Source: Euphorbia lathyris (taxonomy: Eukaryota; Streptophyta; Magnoliopsida; Malpighiales; Euphorbiaceae). Taken from it: a stretch of DNA of 64,000 nucleotides. The translations under genes were made by a program, and so were the position numbers. Positions within the stretch are counted from its first letter, which is position 1. Each line of letters starts with the position of its first letter. Below, piece by piece: positions 45,235 through 56,860 of the stretch. The notes below the pieces were generated by a model. That model saw only the letters and a program-made list of their open reading frames with translations, had not been told where the DNA came from and searched no databases. Location of the stretch: NCBI RefSeq assembly GCF_963576675.1, contig NC_088915.1, positions 3,291,001-3,355,000 on the forward strand. The letters run 5' to 3'.

Positions 45235-46728
45235 ACTGTTTAAGATTTCGACTTGTATATGAAGTCTTAAACCTATAATAGACTTGTATAGTAAGTAAAT
45301 TGTTTAAGACTTAGACTTATATAAGAAGTTTTAAACCTATCGACTATGTTCAGAGAGTGCTTGGCCGAACCACTATAGTATAAACACTGAAATAATAATA
45401 TTTCCCCCAATATTTACATTGTTTAAAATGGATTTGATACTTGTCCCAATAAAAATCATAATTGTTGTTCATTTGATCTTGGGTTTTACAAGACTACGTT
45501 TGCATGCACTGCATTCTTGCTCAGTGGATATACGCTTAATTCAAGTATATTGACATTATGAAAAATCTATTAATTGTATTATTCTTTTATATGAATAAAC
45601 GTGATGTGGTGATTCTATAAAAATTTTATATATAAAATTTGAGTATTTTATTACTGCTTTATTGTTACATATATATTTATTTTATTACATATTTACTTTT
45701 TAATGTGTATACTTTTTATTTTTATATATTATATTGAAAATAGTATCAAAAAATAATAACGTTTGTTTAATAATCCAGACATTATTACAAGTTTATGAGA
45801 TAATTACAAGAGTAATCTAAAATGTGAATTAAGAGATGATAGGAATATTATCTCTAGAAGTAACAATTGACAAACAAAAATAAAGATTTTCAATGCATAA
45901 TTCTGTCAATGATAGAAGGCCAAAAATTTAATTTTCACTTGGGAGACTAGTTCTAGACGGTTGATTTATCTTTGATCGGATGGTCCAAATTAAAACCCTA
46001 TCTTCTTGCATATTAAAAGATTTATTCTCTCAGTCCTCTTATTCATGTTCAGTCTCTCTCTTTTTTCTCTCAAAACTGAGATCTAACTATCCTTCTCTCT
46101 CAACCCTTATTGTCTTGATCTTTCTCTTCGAAAATGCTTAACATATGTATGGATCTAACTATAACAACTTGAATCAAGAAGGAAATCAAAATCAAGATCA
46201 AGGAGGCAATCAACATCCAGGAGGTAATAAGAATCTTTATTTTATAGACAGCTACGACTTTTCATGACTGAAAAGAAAGAGGAAAATCTGAAAAAACTAT
46301 AATTACATGCAAGAAAAATAATGGTGAGGAAAATTCATGTCAAGGTGTGCGTGGATCTGCACAGATCTTCCCAGCTTTCTCAAGAACTAAAAAGGATATG
46401 CTATCACTTGATTGCAGAATGTTGCCCGCGAAAACCATCCCTTCTTACACGAGGATGATAAGTGACTGCAAGTAAGTTTAGGTTTAAATTACCAGTTTCT
46501 TCTTTAAATCTGCATTATTTAAAGAAAATCATTTCAGAGATCTTTTATTATTTAGATATGTATTTTTTTTTTGTTGATTAATCCTAATAAGAATAATCTA
46601 CTCATATAAGCAGAAATGAATGATTGATTGTGTTTGGAATTGGGATTACAAGCAATTCCTACAAAAACACGGTGGTGTTGTTATTGCTTTTGGTGTTATT
46701 CATAAAAAGGATATTTGGATATTAGGGG
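45235..46728. other. AT-rich non-coding DNA, includes the second copy of the duplicated segment
   Basis: 45,240-46,000 shows nothing but AT-rich sequence. 46,010-46,150 is CT-rich like a 5' leader. 46,155-46,620 repeats 43,780-44,240. Confidence 0.4.
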
Positions 46729-47125
46729 TTGATTGTTATTAATGAAATAGGGAGTGTACGAGAAGGGGCATATTGATTGAATATTTAAATAGTGTGTTCT
46801 TCTGATGCATGTTAAGAATGATATGATGTTAAATTCAAAAATAGTTTAAGAATTGATTGAATATGTTATAAATAAAAAAGATTGTTGCAAATGAAGTTTT
46901 TGATCTTGTGCCTTTTAGCTTTTGTTTTTTTGTAGAACTTAAGTTTTCGAAAGTAGCTTTTATATCTCTAAAAGTATGGACATTTAGATTCAAAGTCTAT
47001 ACAACCATGAACTTAAAAGTATGGACTTTTATTTTATCATTAATGTGAAATCTGATGCTCGGAATTGAAAGTTGATGTTGTGATTCTTGCTACAGGTTAT
47101 GACGGAAAGAAAAAGCTCAAGGACA
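46729..47125 (+). repeat. 397-bp direct repeat, copy 1
   Basis: Almost identical to 47897-48296: TTGATTGTTATTAATGAAAT to GAAAAAGCTCAAGGACA, with only a few base differences and a longer T run in copy 2. Confidence 0.92.
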
Positions 47126-47896
47126 TTGTTTGTAGTCTGCTAGAATTAGCATATCATATCATCATAGAACACATCAGACAGCTTATGTAAGCCACTCATA
47201 AGCAAACACATTTAACAATAGATCTATTGAAATCACAATTACAATCCTCAAATTCTCACCTTTTGGCATAATCATTTTAAAAAAACCACTATAATAAACA
47301 AGTAATTAAAGAAAGATTAATAATGATACACCATTTGTAAACACATATAATAAGATAGGGTAGCGGCAAAACTCATTATATCTTCAGAATTGCCATTAAA
47401 ACATAAAACCCAACAAAGAAAAAGTGCAAAGATTTACCATAAACAATTGTAAGCAGTAATTTGATTTGTTAAGCAAGATAGTTTCCTGCAAAAAAAAAAA
47501 GATAGGATTAAAATACATATGGATTGGTGAGCAACAAAAAAACAAAAATACATAAAGAAGTTACAATTGCTCAATTCACCTGTAAACAAACACAACCCTT
47601 TTTTGCTAATAATATTTTAGCAAATAAAGTTATGGAACTTATTAATCCGGAAGATGATTTTGTAGGGTTCATAACCATCACTTGATGCTCCTCCCTTCTT
47701 TCTTGAGGAAGGGTTTCTACCGAATTAAGCTTGATTCAGATTTGGAAATTTACCCAAGGAACGAGCAGTTAGAGATCAGATCCTAAAAGCATTGTTGAAT
47801 GCTAACTTGATAGAGAACATAAACCCTAATTCTAACCATTGATTTCTATAGATTTGATTACGCCACTTTTTGGAGAAGATAAACCCTAATCCTAAC
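47126..47896. other. Spacer between the 400-bp repeats
   Basis: Several AACCCTAAT motifs (about 47,820-47,893) and CT/GA-rich sequence suggest an old minus-strand promoter or leader, but no coding sequence could be read. Confidence 0.35.
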
Positions 47897-48296
47897 TTGA
47901 TTGTTATTAATGAAATAGGGAGTGTACGAGAAGGGGCATATTGATTGAATATTTAAATAGTGTGTTCTTCTGATGCATGTTAAGAATGATATGATGTTAA
48001 ATTCAAAAATAGTTTAAGAATTGATTGAATATGTTATAAATAAAAAAGATTGTTGCAAATGAAGTTTTTGATCTTGTGCCTTTTAGCTTTTGTTTTTTTT
48101 TTGTAGAACTTAAGTTTTCGAAAGTAGCTTTTATATCTCTAAAAGTATGGACATTTAGATTCAAAGTCTATACAACCATGAACTTAAAAGTATGGACTTG
48201 TATTTTATCATTAATGTGAAATCTGATGCTCCGAATTGAAAGTTGATGTTGTGATTCTTGCTACAGGTTATGACGGAAAGAAAAAGCTCAAGGACA
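47897..48296 (+). repeat. 400-bp direct repeat, copy 2
   Basis: See copy 1 at 46729. Copy 2 is followed directly by the DNA that leads into the glycosylase-like fragment. Confidence 0.92.
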
Positions 48297-48339
48297 ATGT
48301 CAATTTAAGTTTTCAAAACTAAAAACTTGTTTTAAAACA

Positions 48340-49020
48340 ATTTAGGGATCTGAGACTGGAATGGACAATGCTTCTTCAAACCAAATATCAGAAGCTTCCT
48401 AGAAGTGAGTGGAAAACAATCTCCCATGAATTGGTATGCATCCATTTTTTTTATTAGTCCAGGTGGTTTATAATAGAATTTATGTTAAAATACATACTAA
48501 CTTTAATTTTCTTCTAAACTGCTGACATAAAGGAATCATTGTCAGACAACCAAGAAAAAAATGGGATTGATGGACACAAAGATAGATGTTTAAATAGATG
48601 TAATACTTTTATGGAACTCTTGATGAAGGCTTGAAGGAACTACATGAAGTTCCTAGTCATGGCAATAGGATTGTCAAAGACCTCGCCATTGTTGAGAAGC
48701 TGCAGCAAAATATTAAGTTACCAAAACCGTCAGGAAAAACAAGAAGATATTGCAGAAAGCAGCAACTGCATAAAAAAAAGCCAAAAGTAGAAGGGTTGGA
48801 GATGAAATAAGAGAGTCCATTGACTGGAATGCTTTGGAAAAAGAGGCAGAATCAAATGGAAGGTAAAGAGGAAAAACATCAAATACATCTGCTTTTTAAG
48901 ATGTGCAGATGTTGATTTGGTTGCCAAAGGCGAAATGGATAAAAAAAAGGAGATGTTCAGAACAAGAGGCTATGGGGGAATTGCTGCCGGAGGAGATTGT
49001 GACATAAATTCTATTAAGGT
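48340..49020 (+). pseudogene. DME/ROS1-like DNA glycosylase fragment
   Basis: One frame reads RRVGDEIRESIDWNALEKEA and ESNGR, then a stop at about 48,863; another reads FLRCADVDLVAKGEMDKKKEM at about 48,884-48,950. In the plant 5-methylcytosine glycosylases DME and ROS1 the glycosylase domain starts with DWD.LRKE.E..GRKRE, followed after a short gap by R.ADV..IA..IK.RGM. The order and spacing agree. The helix-hairpin-helix and iron-sulfur region are not present. Upstream pieces at 48,345-48,420 and 48,530-48,590 flanked by splice-like signals may belong to it. The assignment rests on about 35 residues. Confidence 0.45.
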
Positions 49021-49493
49021 TGCCTCGGAAATCTCTTTTGAGATTTAAGCATGCTTTCTATTAATGTCTTTTGTACATAGAAGATTATGATGACACTATA
49101 CATACTGAAGGATTTGATTTTCCTTTGTAACTCTTGTGATGGATTAATATGCTTCCTTAGAGATCAAAGGTCCAAATGAGTATAAGATAATACAATCTCC
49201 ATTGATGTCAAATATTTCAACTGGAGATTGTATTATCTTATACTCACCTGGGCCTTTGATCTCTAAGGAAGCATATTAATCCATCACACGACTTAGAAAC
49301 ACTGACAGGAATCAGCTTTTCATCACCAAAAAAAATTATATGGAAAATCAAATCCTTCAGGTATACTGCTATCATAATCTTCTTTGTACAAAAGACATGA
49401 ATAGGAAGCATGCTTAAATCTCAAAAGAGATTTCACAGGCAACCTTAATAGAATTTCTGTCACAATCTCCTCCAGTAACAATTCCATCATAGC
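48950..49493. repeat. Long inverted repeat, right arm split by copia E
   Basis: The left arm (about 48,950-49,202) and right arm (49,224-49,493, continuing at 55,091-55,115 after the copia) are reverse complements, for example GGAGATTGTATTATCTTATA against its complement across a 21-bp loop, and AAGCATGCTT..AATCTC. The right arm has about 60 bp (near 49,285-49,345) missing from the left. The left arm overlaps the end of the glycosylase-like fragment. Confidence 0.85.
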
Positions 49494-50198
49494 TGTTATG
49501 GGTCCCGCCCATATTTAAGGTCCATTTAATATTAATTTTGGCTTCTTTGAGAAGCTAGGTTAATATGTATTTAAGTGAATTAATTATCATTTATTGAGAT
49601 AAGTGAATGAAGAAGAAAAGACACACCAAAAGGAGATTTTCGGATTTGGCATTTTCTCTCATTAGGTCAGTTCACGCTTTTGTCGATTCGCGGAGATTGA
49701 ACCGTCGGATCGTCACGAGTTTTGGACAGGAGCTTCTAGACATATTATTCCTTGTTCTCACCGTTGGGATTGCCGTTCGGAGGTCGGAAAGGTCTGTTCG
49801 GAGTTGGGGCAGATTATAGACTGATTTCTTCTCTTTCTTGGTATTTGTCTACTTCTTAAAATCTCTTATTGTTTCATGATTGTTGGTGGGTTATAAACCT
49901 TTTGTAAGACTTTGTTGGGTTTGTTTTGCCCTCCATTTTATCATAATAAGAGAAGTAGGGTGGACTCCTCAAAGGTCCCGTGGTTTTTACTCTTCACACC
50001 GAAGAGGTTTTCCACGTATAAATCTTGTGTTGTTGATTGTGGTTTAGATTTCTATCCTTGTGGTTATTGTTGCTGTTTTGATTTGGAACTTGGGTTGTGC
50101 TTTGGTTGATTGTTTGTTAGATTGATCCTTGTGGTGTTGTTATTGGTATTCCTCGTATTTGATTGTTGTTATTGGTAACCCATCTTTTGGGTCCTTCA
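49494..50198 (+). repeat. 5' LTR of copia E
   Basis: 705 bp, pairs with 54386-55090. It contains CCCATATTTAAGG near its start, a possible TATA region further on, and ends GGGTCCTTCA, two bases before the primer site. Confidence 0.95.
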
Positions 50199-50234
50199 AT
50201 TGGTATCAGAGCAAGGTTAATTTTGAAGTTAGCT

Positions 50235-53200
50235 ATGGAGTCTAATAGCGGTAATAGTTCCATGTTTAAATTGACATCAACCAATTATTCTATATGGAGA
50301 CCTATGATGGAAGATTTGTTATTTTGCAAAGATTTGTATGACCCAATTGATACAGAAATTAAAGAGGATGGTAGTGTGTCTAAACCGGTTAAACCTGAAA
50401 AGATGGAAGATAGAGAATGGGAAAAGTTGAAAAGAAAGACTTTAAGGACTATCAGACAATGGGTTGATATTAGCATTTTCAACCATGTTTCTCAAGAGTC
50501 CAACCCATATGATTTGTGGAAGAAATTAAAAGGTCTTTATGAAAGAAAGACTGCTCATAACAAGACTTCTTTGATTAAGAGGATTGTTAATTTGAAGTTG
50601 AAAGGTGGAAAGTCAGTTTCTGAACATCTTAGTGATTTTCAAGATATAATCAACAAACTTACCACTATGAAGATTATTCTTGATGATGAGTTGCATGCTT
50701 TATTTCTGTTGAGTTCATTGCCAGATAGTTGGGAAACTCTTGTTGTGACTATTAGTAACTCTGCTCCGGATGGTGTACTTTGTTTGGATGTGATCAAAGA
50801 GAGTATGTTTAATGAAGAGATAAGAAGAAAGGAGATGGGAGTTGATAATTCACAATCTCTTGTTGTTGAGAATAGAGGTAGAGGCAAGAGTAGAGGTCCA
50901 AAGAGGCGTGGTAACTCAAGAGGTAGGTCTAAGTCCAGAGATGGGAAAGAGCCTATGGTATGTCATCACTGCAACAAACCAGGTCACATAAAGAAATACT
51001 GCTACCGTTGGAAAAGAGAACAAAGCAAGAAGCAAGATTCTCAGAAGGAGGGAGATGACAAAAATACTGCAGCTGTCACTACTAAAAGTGATGATGGTGT
51101 TGCTTTGATTTGTGCAGCTAGTGAGTGTCATCATGTTGATGGTTCAGACACAGAGTGGCTTGTTGATACATGAGCTTCTTATCATTGTGTTCCTAGAAAG
51201 GAATACTTCTTGAACTACAAAGCAGGAGATTTTGGTAGTGTCAAGATGGGAAATCAGAGTTCGGCAAGCATTGTTGGCATGGGTGATATTCGGGTGAAGA
51301 CAAGTGTTGGGTGCATGCTTATATTGAAGAATGTGCGCCATATTCCCGATCTACGCCTTAACTTGTTGTCTGCAAATCTTCTTGATCAAGAAGGCTTCAG
51401 GCATACCTTTGGAGATGGCAAATGGAGATTGTCTAAGGGTTCACTGACAGTTGCTCGTGGCGAGTTGTGTTGTTCTTTGTATAAAACATACTTGAATGTA
51501 TGTTTTGGTGAGCTAAATGCAGTTGAAGAAAAGAACTCTCCAAATTTGTGGCATAGAAGATTGGGACACATGACAGATAAAGGGTTAAAGCTTTTGGCAG
51601 GTAAATCTCTTATTCCTGTTGATAAATCTGTTTCTTTTGACCCTTGTGATTATTGCTTAGCAGGAAAGCAACATAGAGCTTCCTTTTCTAAGAAGTCTAC
51701 AAAGAAGGAAGGAAAGTTGGAGTTGATACACTCTGACGTTTGTGGTCCTTTAGAGGTGGAGTCTCTTGGTGGCAGTAAATATTTTATCACTTTTATTGAT
51801 GATGCTACTCGAAGAACTTGGGTTTACATGTTGAAGACAAAGAGTGAAGTGTTTGAAACTTTCAAGAAGTTTCATGTCATGGTAGAAAGGGAGACAGAAA
51901 GAAAATTGAAGTGTCTTCGATCTGACAATGGTGGTGAGTACACTTCTAAAGAATTTGAGAATTATTGTTCACACCATGGAATTAGACATGTAAAAACTGT
52001 GCCCGGCACCCCTCAACACAATGGTGTAGCAGAGAGAATGAACAGAACAATTGTGGAGAAAGTGAGATGTATGCTTAGAATGTCTAATCTTTCAAAGACA
52101 TTTTGGGCTGAAGCTATTAATACTTCAGTGTACTTGATCAATCGTTCACCATCGATTCCTCTTGGCCTTGAGATACCCGAGAGAGCATGGAAGGGTAGAG
52201 ATCCTACTTATTCACATTTGAGAGTCTTTGGATGCAAGGCATACATGCATGTGCCAAAAGAACAGAAATCAAAACTTGATTCCAAGACTAATCCTTGTGT
52301 ATTTGTTGGCTATGGTGATGATGAGTATGGTTTTAGACTCTATGATCCAGAGAAGAAGAAAGTGGTGAGAAGCAGAGATGTAGTATTCTTTAAGCACGAG
52401 ATGGGCTCAGAACTTCTGAGTACAAGGTACACTTCTACTCCAGATTTGTCTTTTGATATTACTAATACTTCTTCTGTTTCTACTCCTATTCCTGTTGAGC
52501 AGCCAATAAATGAGAATGTTGAACCAACACTTGATGGTGTTGAGGAGGTACAACCAAATGAAGATGATGATGCACCAGAATTTGATAATGATGGTGATGA
52601 TGTACCAAAATTTGATGATGTTCCACATGATGATCAGAATGATATAGAGGATGTTCATGAGCAGGGAGAGCAGCCAGCTCCTTTGGTGGAAGAAGCACCA
52701 GTTCGAAGGTCAACTAGAGAAAGAAAACCTTCTACAAAATATCCAAGCTTAGAGTTTATTCTTGTCACTGATGAGGGGGAGCCAGAGAACTTTGAAGAAG
52801 TGTTGTCTAGTAAAGACAAAAATCTTTGGCTTGATGCTATGAAGGAAGAGATGGATTCCTTGAAAAAGAATGAAACATATGTGCTTGTGAAGCCTCCTAA
52901 AGGTAAGAAGGTCTTGAAAAACAGATGGGTTTTCAAGAACAAGAAAGATGGTGACAAGATAGTGAAGCGCAAAGCCAGATTGATGGTAAAAGGTTGCAAT
53001 CAGAAGAAGGGCATTGATTTTGATGAGATCTTCTCTCCTGTTGTCAAGATGACATCTATAAGAACTGTTTTAGGTTTAGCTGCAAGTCTTGATTTGGAGT
53101 TGGAGCAGCTTGATGTGAAAACTGTTTTCTTATATGGTGATTTGCATGAGGAGATATATATGGAGCAACCTGAAGGGTTTGAAGAGAAGGGAAAAGAAAA

Positions 53201-54338
53201 GCTTGTTTGTAAGTTGAAGAAGAGTCTTTATGGGCTCAAACAGGCACCAAGGCAATGGTATCGGAAGTTTGATTCTTTCATGACAAAGAATGGTTACAAT
53301 AGAACTTCAGCAGATCCTTGTGTGTATTTTAGAAATTTCCCTGGAGGTAACTTCATTATCCTTCTTTTATATGTGGATGATATGTTAATAGTTGGACAAG
53401 ATGCAAAGATGATTTCCAACTTGAAGAAGGATTTGTCCAAGTCATTTGACATGAAAGACTTGGGTCCAGCTAAGCAGATCTTAGGAATGGAGATAGCTCG
53501 TGATAGGAAAGCTGGAAAATTGTGGTTATCTCAAGAAAAGTATATTGAACGTATGCTTGAAAGGTTCAATACGAAGACTGCCAAGCCTGTTAATACACCT
53601 TTAGCAGCTCATTTCAAGTTGAGTAATAGAGCTTGTCCAAAGTCAGATGAAGAAAAAGCAAGTATGTCTTCTGTTCCTTATTCATCTACTGTTGGTTCTT
53701 TGATGTATGCTATGGTTTGTACTAGACCAGATATTGCACAGGCTCTTGGTTTGGCGAGTAGATATTTATCCAATCCGGGTAAGGTTCATTGGGAAGCTGT
53801 TAAGTGGATTTTCAGATATTTGTGTGGTACTTCCAAATTGAGTTTGTGTTATGGAGGTGGCAAAATGATTCTTGAGGGATATACAGATGCAGACATGGCT
53901 GGTGATCTTGATAATAGAAAGTCTACCTCAGGTTATGTGTTTACATTTTCAGGGGGAGCCATTTCATGGCAATCCAAGCTACAAAAGTGTGTAGCATTGT
54001 CTACTACTGAGGCAGAGTATATAGCAGCTGTGGAAGCGTGTAAAGAGATGATTTGGTTGAAGAGGTTTCTTCAAGAGTTGGGTTTGAAGCAATATGAGTA
54101 TGTGACATTCTGTGACAGTCAGAGTGCTATGGACTTGAGCAAGAATGCCATGTATCATGCTCGTACCATGCACATTGATATCAGATATCATTGGTTGCGG
54201 AATGTGATTGAAGAGAAAGAATTGTTGTTAAAGAAAGTCCACACAGATAAAAATGCAGCAGACATGTTAACCAAGGTGGTTCCCGGAAGCAAGCTTGAGC
54301 TTTGTAATAAGCTTTCCGGGATGAGATTCAAACGTTGA
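50235..54338 (+). pseudogene. Copia E gag-pol polyprotein with one in-frame TGA
   Basis: One frame of 1,367 codons from ATG 50235. Gag (about 1-240) has TSTNYSIWRPMMEDLLF and LWKKLKGLYE. The zinc knuckle CHHCNKPGHIKKYC is at about 243-256. At the protease, WLVDT is followed by TGA (codon 313) and then ASYHC, so the Gly of the catalytic D-T/S-G triad is a stop. Integrase follows with the HHCC region (HRRLGH, CDYCLAGKQH) and D,D,E positions (IHSDVCGP, LRSDNGGEY, TPQHNGVAERMN). Reverse transcriptase has YVDDMLIVGQ at about 1046. RNase H has YTDADMAGD, TTEAEYIA and CDSQSAMDLS. An acidic linker rich in Asp/Glu lies between integrase and reverse transcriptase. Apart from the TGA no frameshift was found. 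Confidence 0.95.
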
Positions 54339-54385
54339 AGAATTTGAGTTTTTTCTTCTCTCCGTGATGGGCTGGAGGGGGAGAT

Positions 54386-55090
54386 TGTTAGGGGTCCCGC
54401 CCATATTTAAGGTCCATTTAATATTAATTTTGGCTTCTTTGAGAAGCTAGGTTAATATGTATTTAAGTGAATTAATTATCATTTATTGAGATAAGTGAAG
54501 GAAGAAGAAAAGACACACCAAAAGGAGATTTTCGGATTTGGCATTTTCTCTCATTAGGTCAGTTCACGTTTTTGTCGATTCGCGGAGATTGAACCGTCGG
54601 ATCGTCACGATTTTTGGACAGGAGCTTCTAGACATATTGTTCCTTGTTCTCACCGTTGGGATTGTCGTTCGGAGGTCGGAAAGGTCTGTTCGGAGTTGGG
54701 GCAAATTATAGACTGATTTCTTCTCTTTCTTGGTATTTGTCTACTTCTTAAAATCTCTTATTGTTTCATGATTGTTGGTGGGTTATAAACCTTTTGTAAG
54801 ACTTTGTTGGGTTTGTTTTGCCCTCAATTTTATCATAATAAGAGAAGTAGGGTGGACTCCTCAAAGGTCCCGTGGTTTTTACTCTTCACACCGAAGAGGT
54901 TTTCCACGTATAAATCTTGTGTTGTTGATTGTGGTTTAGATTTCTATCCTTGTGGTTATTGTTGCTGTTTTGATTTGGAACTTGGGTTGTGCTTTGGTTG
55001 ATTATTTGTTAGATTGATCCTTGTGGTGTTGTTATTGGTATTCCGCATATTTGATTGTTGTTATTGGTAACCCGTCTTTTGGGTCCTTCA
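54386..55090 (+). repeat. 3' LTR of copia E
   Basis: 705 bp, starting TGTTAGGGGTCCC where the 5' copy has TGTTATGGGTCCC. Followed by the target duplication ATAGC. Confidence 0.95.
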
Positions 55091-55095
55091 ATAGC

Positions 55096-55870
55096 CTCTT
55101 GTTCTGAATTTCTGCTTTTTAAGAATGAACAACATCCTTGCAAGACGAATAAATTTATAAATATTCCAAACTTATATGTATTAATGGGATGCTCTCTAAT
55201 CTAATATGTATTATCTTTGCTGTTAAACTCTTGTCTTTGTTGCGAGCCTTTGGATTATAATATATGTTCATTGCATTTAATTCCATTGAACATCTTAATC
55301 TATTTCCATTGTTTCCAAGTAAATATAGTGCATTTGTTGATTAGAGGGTTATATATATGATATGTTGCATAGAGATGGAAAAGGACACAGGAGAATCTTT
55401 ATTTCTAAAAATATAGCTAGGAAACAGAAAAGAAACTGGAACGGAAACACTAATGAGAAAGATTTTATGTGCAATATATTTATGTTCATCTAATATTACT
55501 GCCATTTAAGTTGCATTCCTTACTGAAAAATCGAATTTAGTTGGTATAAATGTAGGACTAGCTGTTTTGAAAATATAAGCAACCTATGTTACTAAATGTG
55601 AATAAAATCATTGATATCCTTCTCTTGTTCATTATTTCCAGTTGTTTTCTTATAATAAAAAATGTAATCTACTTTTTAGATTTTGATTCTTATTTTGCAT
55701 CCTACCTTTAAATAATAGGAATCCGAAGCAAGGAGATTAAGACGGTGATGACTGCTCCCAGAATTGTGTTTGAAACATGTGGTGGTGATGCACAAAATAA
55801 TGGAGATTCAGATGCTTATAAAGATTCAAATTAGAGCCAGTGGTGTCATTTAGCTTGGATGAGGATTCAC
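55096..55870. other. Non-coding DNA after copia E
   Basis: The first 20 bp complete the right arm of the inverted repeat. The rest is AT-rich, with no gene up to the TPS-like fragment. Confidence 0.45.
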
Positions 55871-55871
55871 T

Positions 55872-56036
55872 ATGTCCCCTTATCACGGTGATCATTTTGA
55901 CAAGTTGGTGGGAAAAGCATATGTTTCTGCCAATAAATTTTTTGCACATCGGGTTATAGAGGTTATTAGCCCTCAAGCTGATTTTGTATGGATTCATGAT
56001 CATCACTTTAACTTATCTGAATATCTTTTTATGTAG
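55872..56036 (+). pseudogene. Trehalose-phosphate synthase fragment
   Basis: An open frame of 54 codons contains MSPYHGDHFDKLVGKAYVSA, NKFFAHRVIEVISPQADFVW and IHDHHF. This follows the plant class II TPS segment in which AYVSVNKIFAD...EVI.P..D.VW.HDYHL precedes the sugar-nucleotide site. Then it ends in unrelated residues and a stop. It is one decayed exon piece; the key Tyr of HDYHL is His here. Nothing else of the gene was found nearby. Confidence 0.7.
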
Positions 56037-56487
56037 ATGTCATGTAGGACTTAGGAGTAATCATGTGTTAATTAGATTATTGCTAAATACAATTATATAT
56101 GATGCTTTGTAACGTATTAAGCCAAATTATATAATGTTTGAGAAAGAAAAATAAGAAGTAAATGCATAGTAGATGCATCAGAAGGCATAAGATCACAAAT
56201 AACATTAAGCATGAGAATTGACGGCAAAATAGATTGCCAGTAGGGCTCCTGTGGTAGAATGATTGTACTAGTTTGAACATTATTTGATTATTACATTGTA
56301 TCCAAATAAGTTATAATTTGTTTCATTTAATTAATAATTGTGTTGGCAACATCTTAATTATTTTTTGTATTTTTTGTAAGTAACATTTTTTTTATAATAT
56401 TTAAAATTATAGCATGACTTTTTTTACAATTTGAATCCAATGTGATTATCATATTCATTGAAAATCATGTTAATGTATTAGAAATTA

Positions 56488-56851
56488 GGTCTAAACCATA
56501 CGCAGCCCCTGAACTTATCACTTTTGGTCATTTTGCCCTCTGAATTTACAAGATAACTTATTTGTCCCCTCAACTATTTAAAAGTAGTATTAACAAACTC
56601 CTATTTTCATTATAACGGAAACAAGATGTAGTTTCAGCATTAGTATAAGTGTTAATGGAAGTATTAGAATCATACAGTATATATGTAGATGATTTAAAAA
56701 GAGAAAATGTCATGATTGTTTCCGTTATAATGAAAACATGAGGTTGTTAATACCACTTTTAAATAGTTGAATGGACAAATACGTCGTCCCATTAGTTCAG
56801 GGACAAAATGACCAAAAGTGACAAGTTTATGGGCTGTGTATGGTTTTGGCC
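56488..56851. mobile_element. Mutator-like MITE, 364 bp, 9-bp target duplication
   Basis: GGTCTAAACCATACGCAGCC and, at the other end in reverse, GGCCAAAACCATACACAGCC begin terminal inverted repeats that extend over about 150 bp with TCACTTTTGGTCATTTTG in both. TAGAAATTA flanks it at 56479-56487 and 56852-56860. Interior non-coding, with a TTCATTATAACGGAAAC inverted pair. Confidence 0.9.
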
Positions 56852-56860
56852 TAGAAATTA

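Larger units (their letters stand above)
49494..55090 (+). mobile_element. Nearly intact Ty1/copia element E
   Basis: LTRs 49494-50198 and 54386-55090 are both 705 bp (TGTTA...CCTTCA) and differ at about a dozen sites by eye. Flanks are perfect ATAGC repeats (49489-49493 and 55091-55095). The primer site TGGTATCAGAGC is at 50201-50212, and the purine tract GGAGGGGGAGAT precedes the 3' LTR. One polyprotein frame fills the interior with a single stop. Low LTR divergence indicates insertion within roughly the last million years or so, depending on the rate assumed. Confidence 0.97.

Noticed and set aside
49912..50109. 65-codon frame in the copia E LTR, repeated at 54804-55001
   Set aside because: The frame is present only because the two LTRs are copies. 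It sits in LTR sequence upstream of the primer site and has no recognisable domain.
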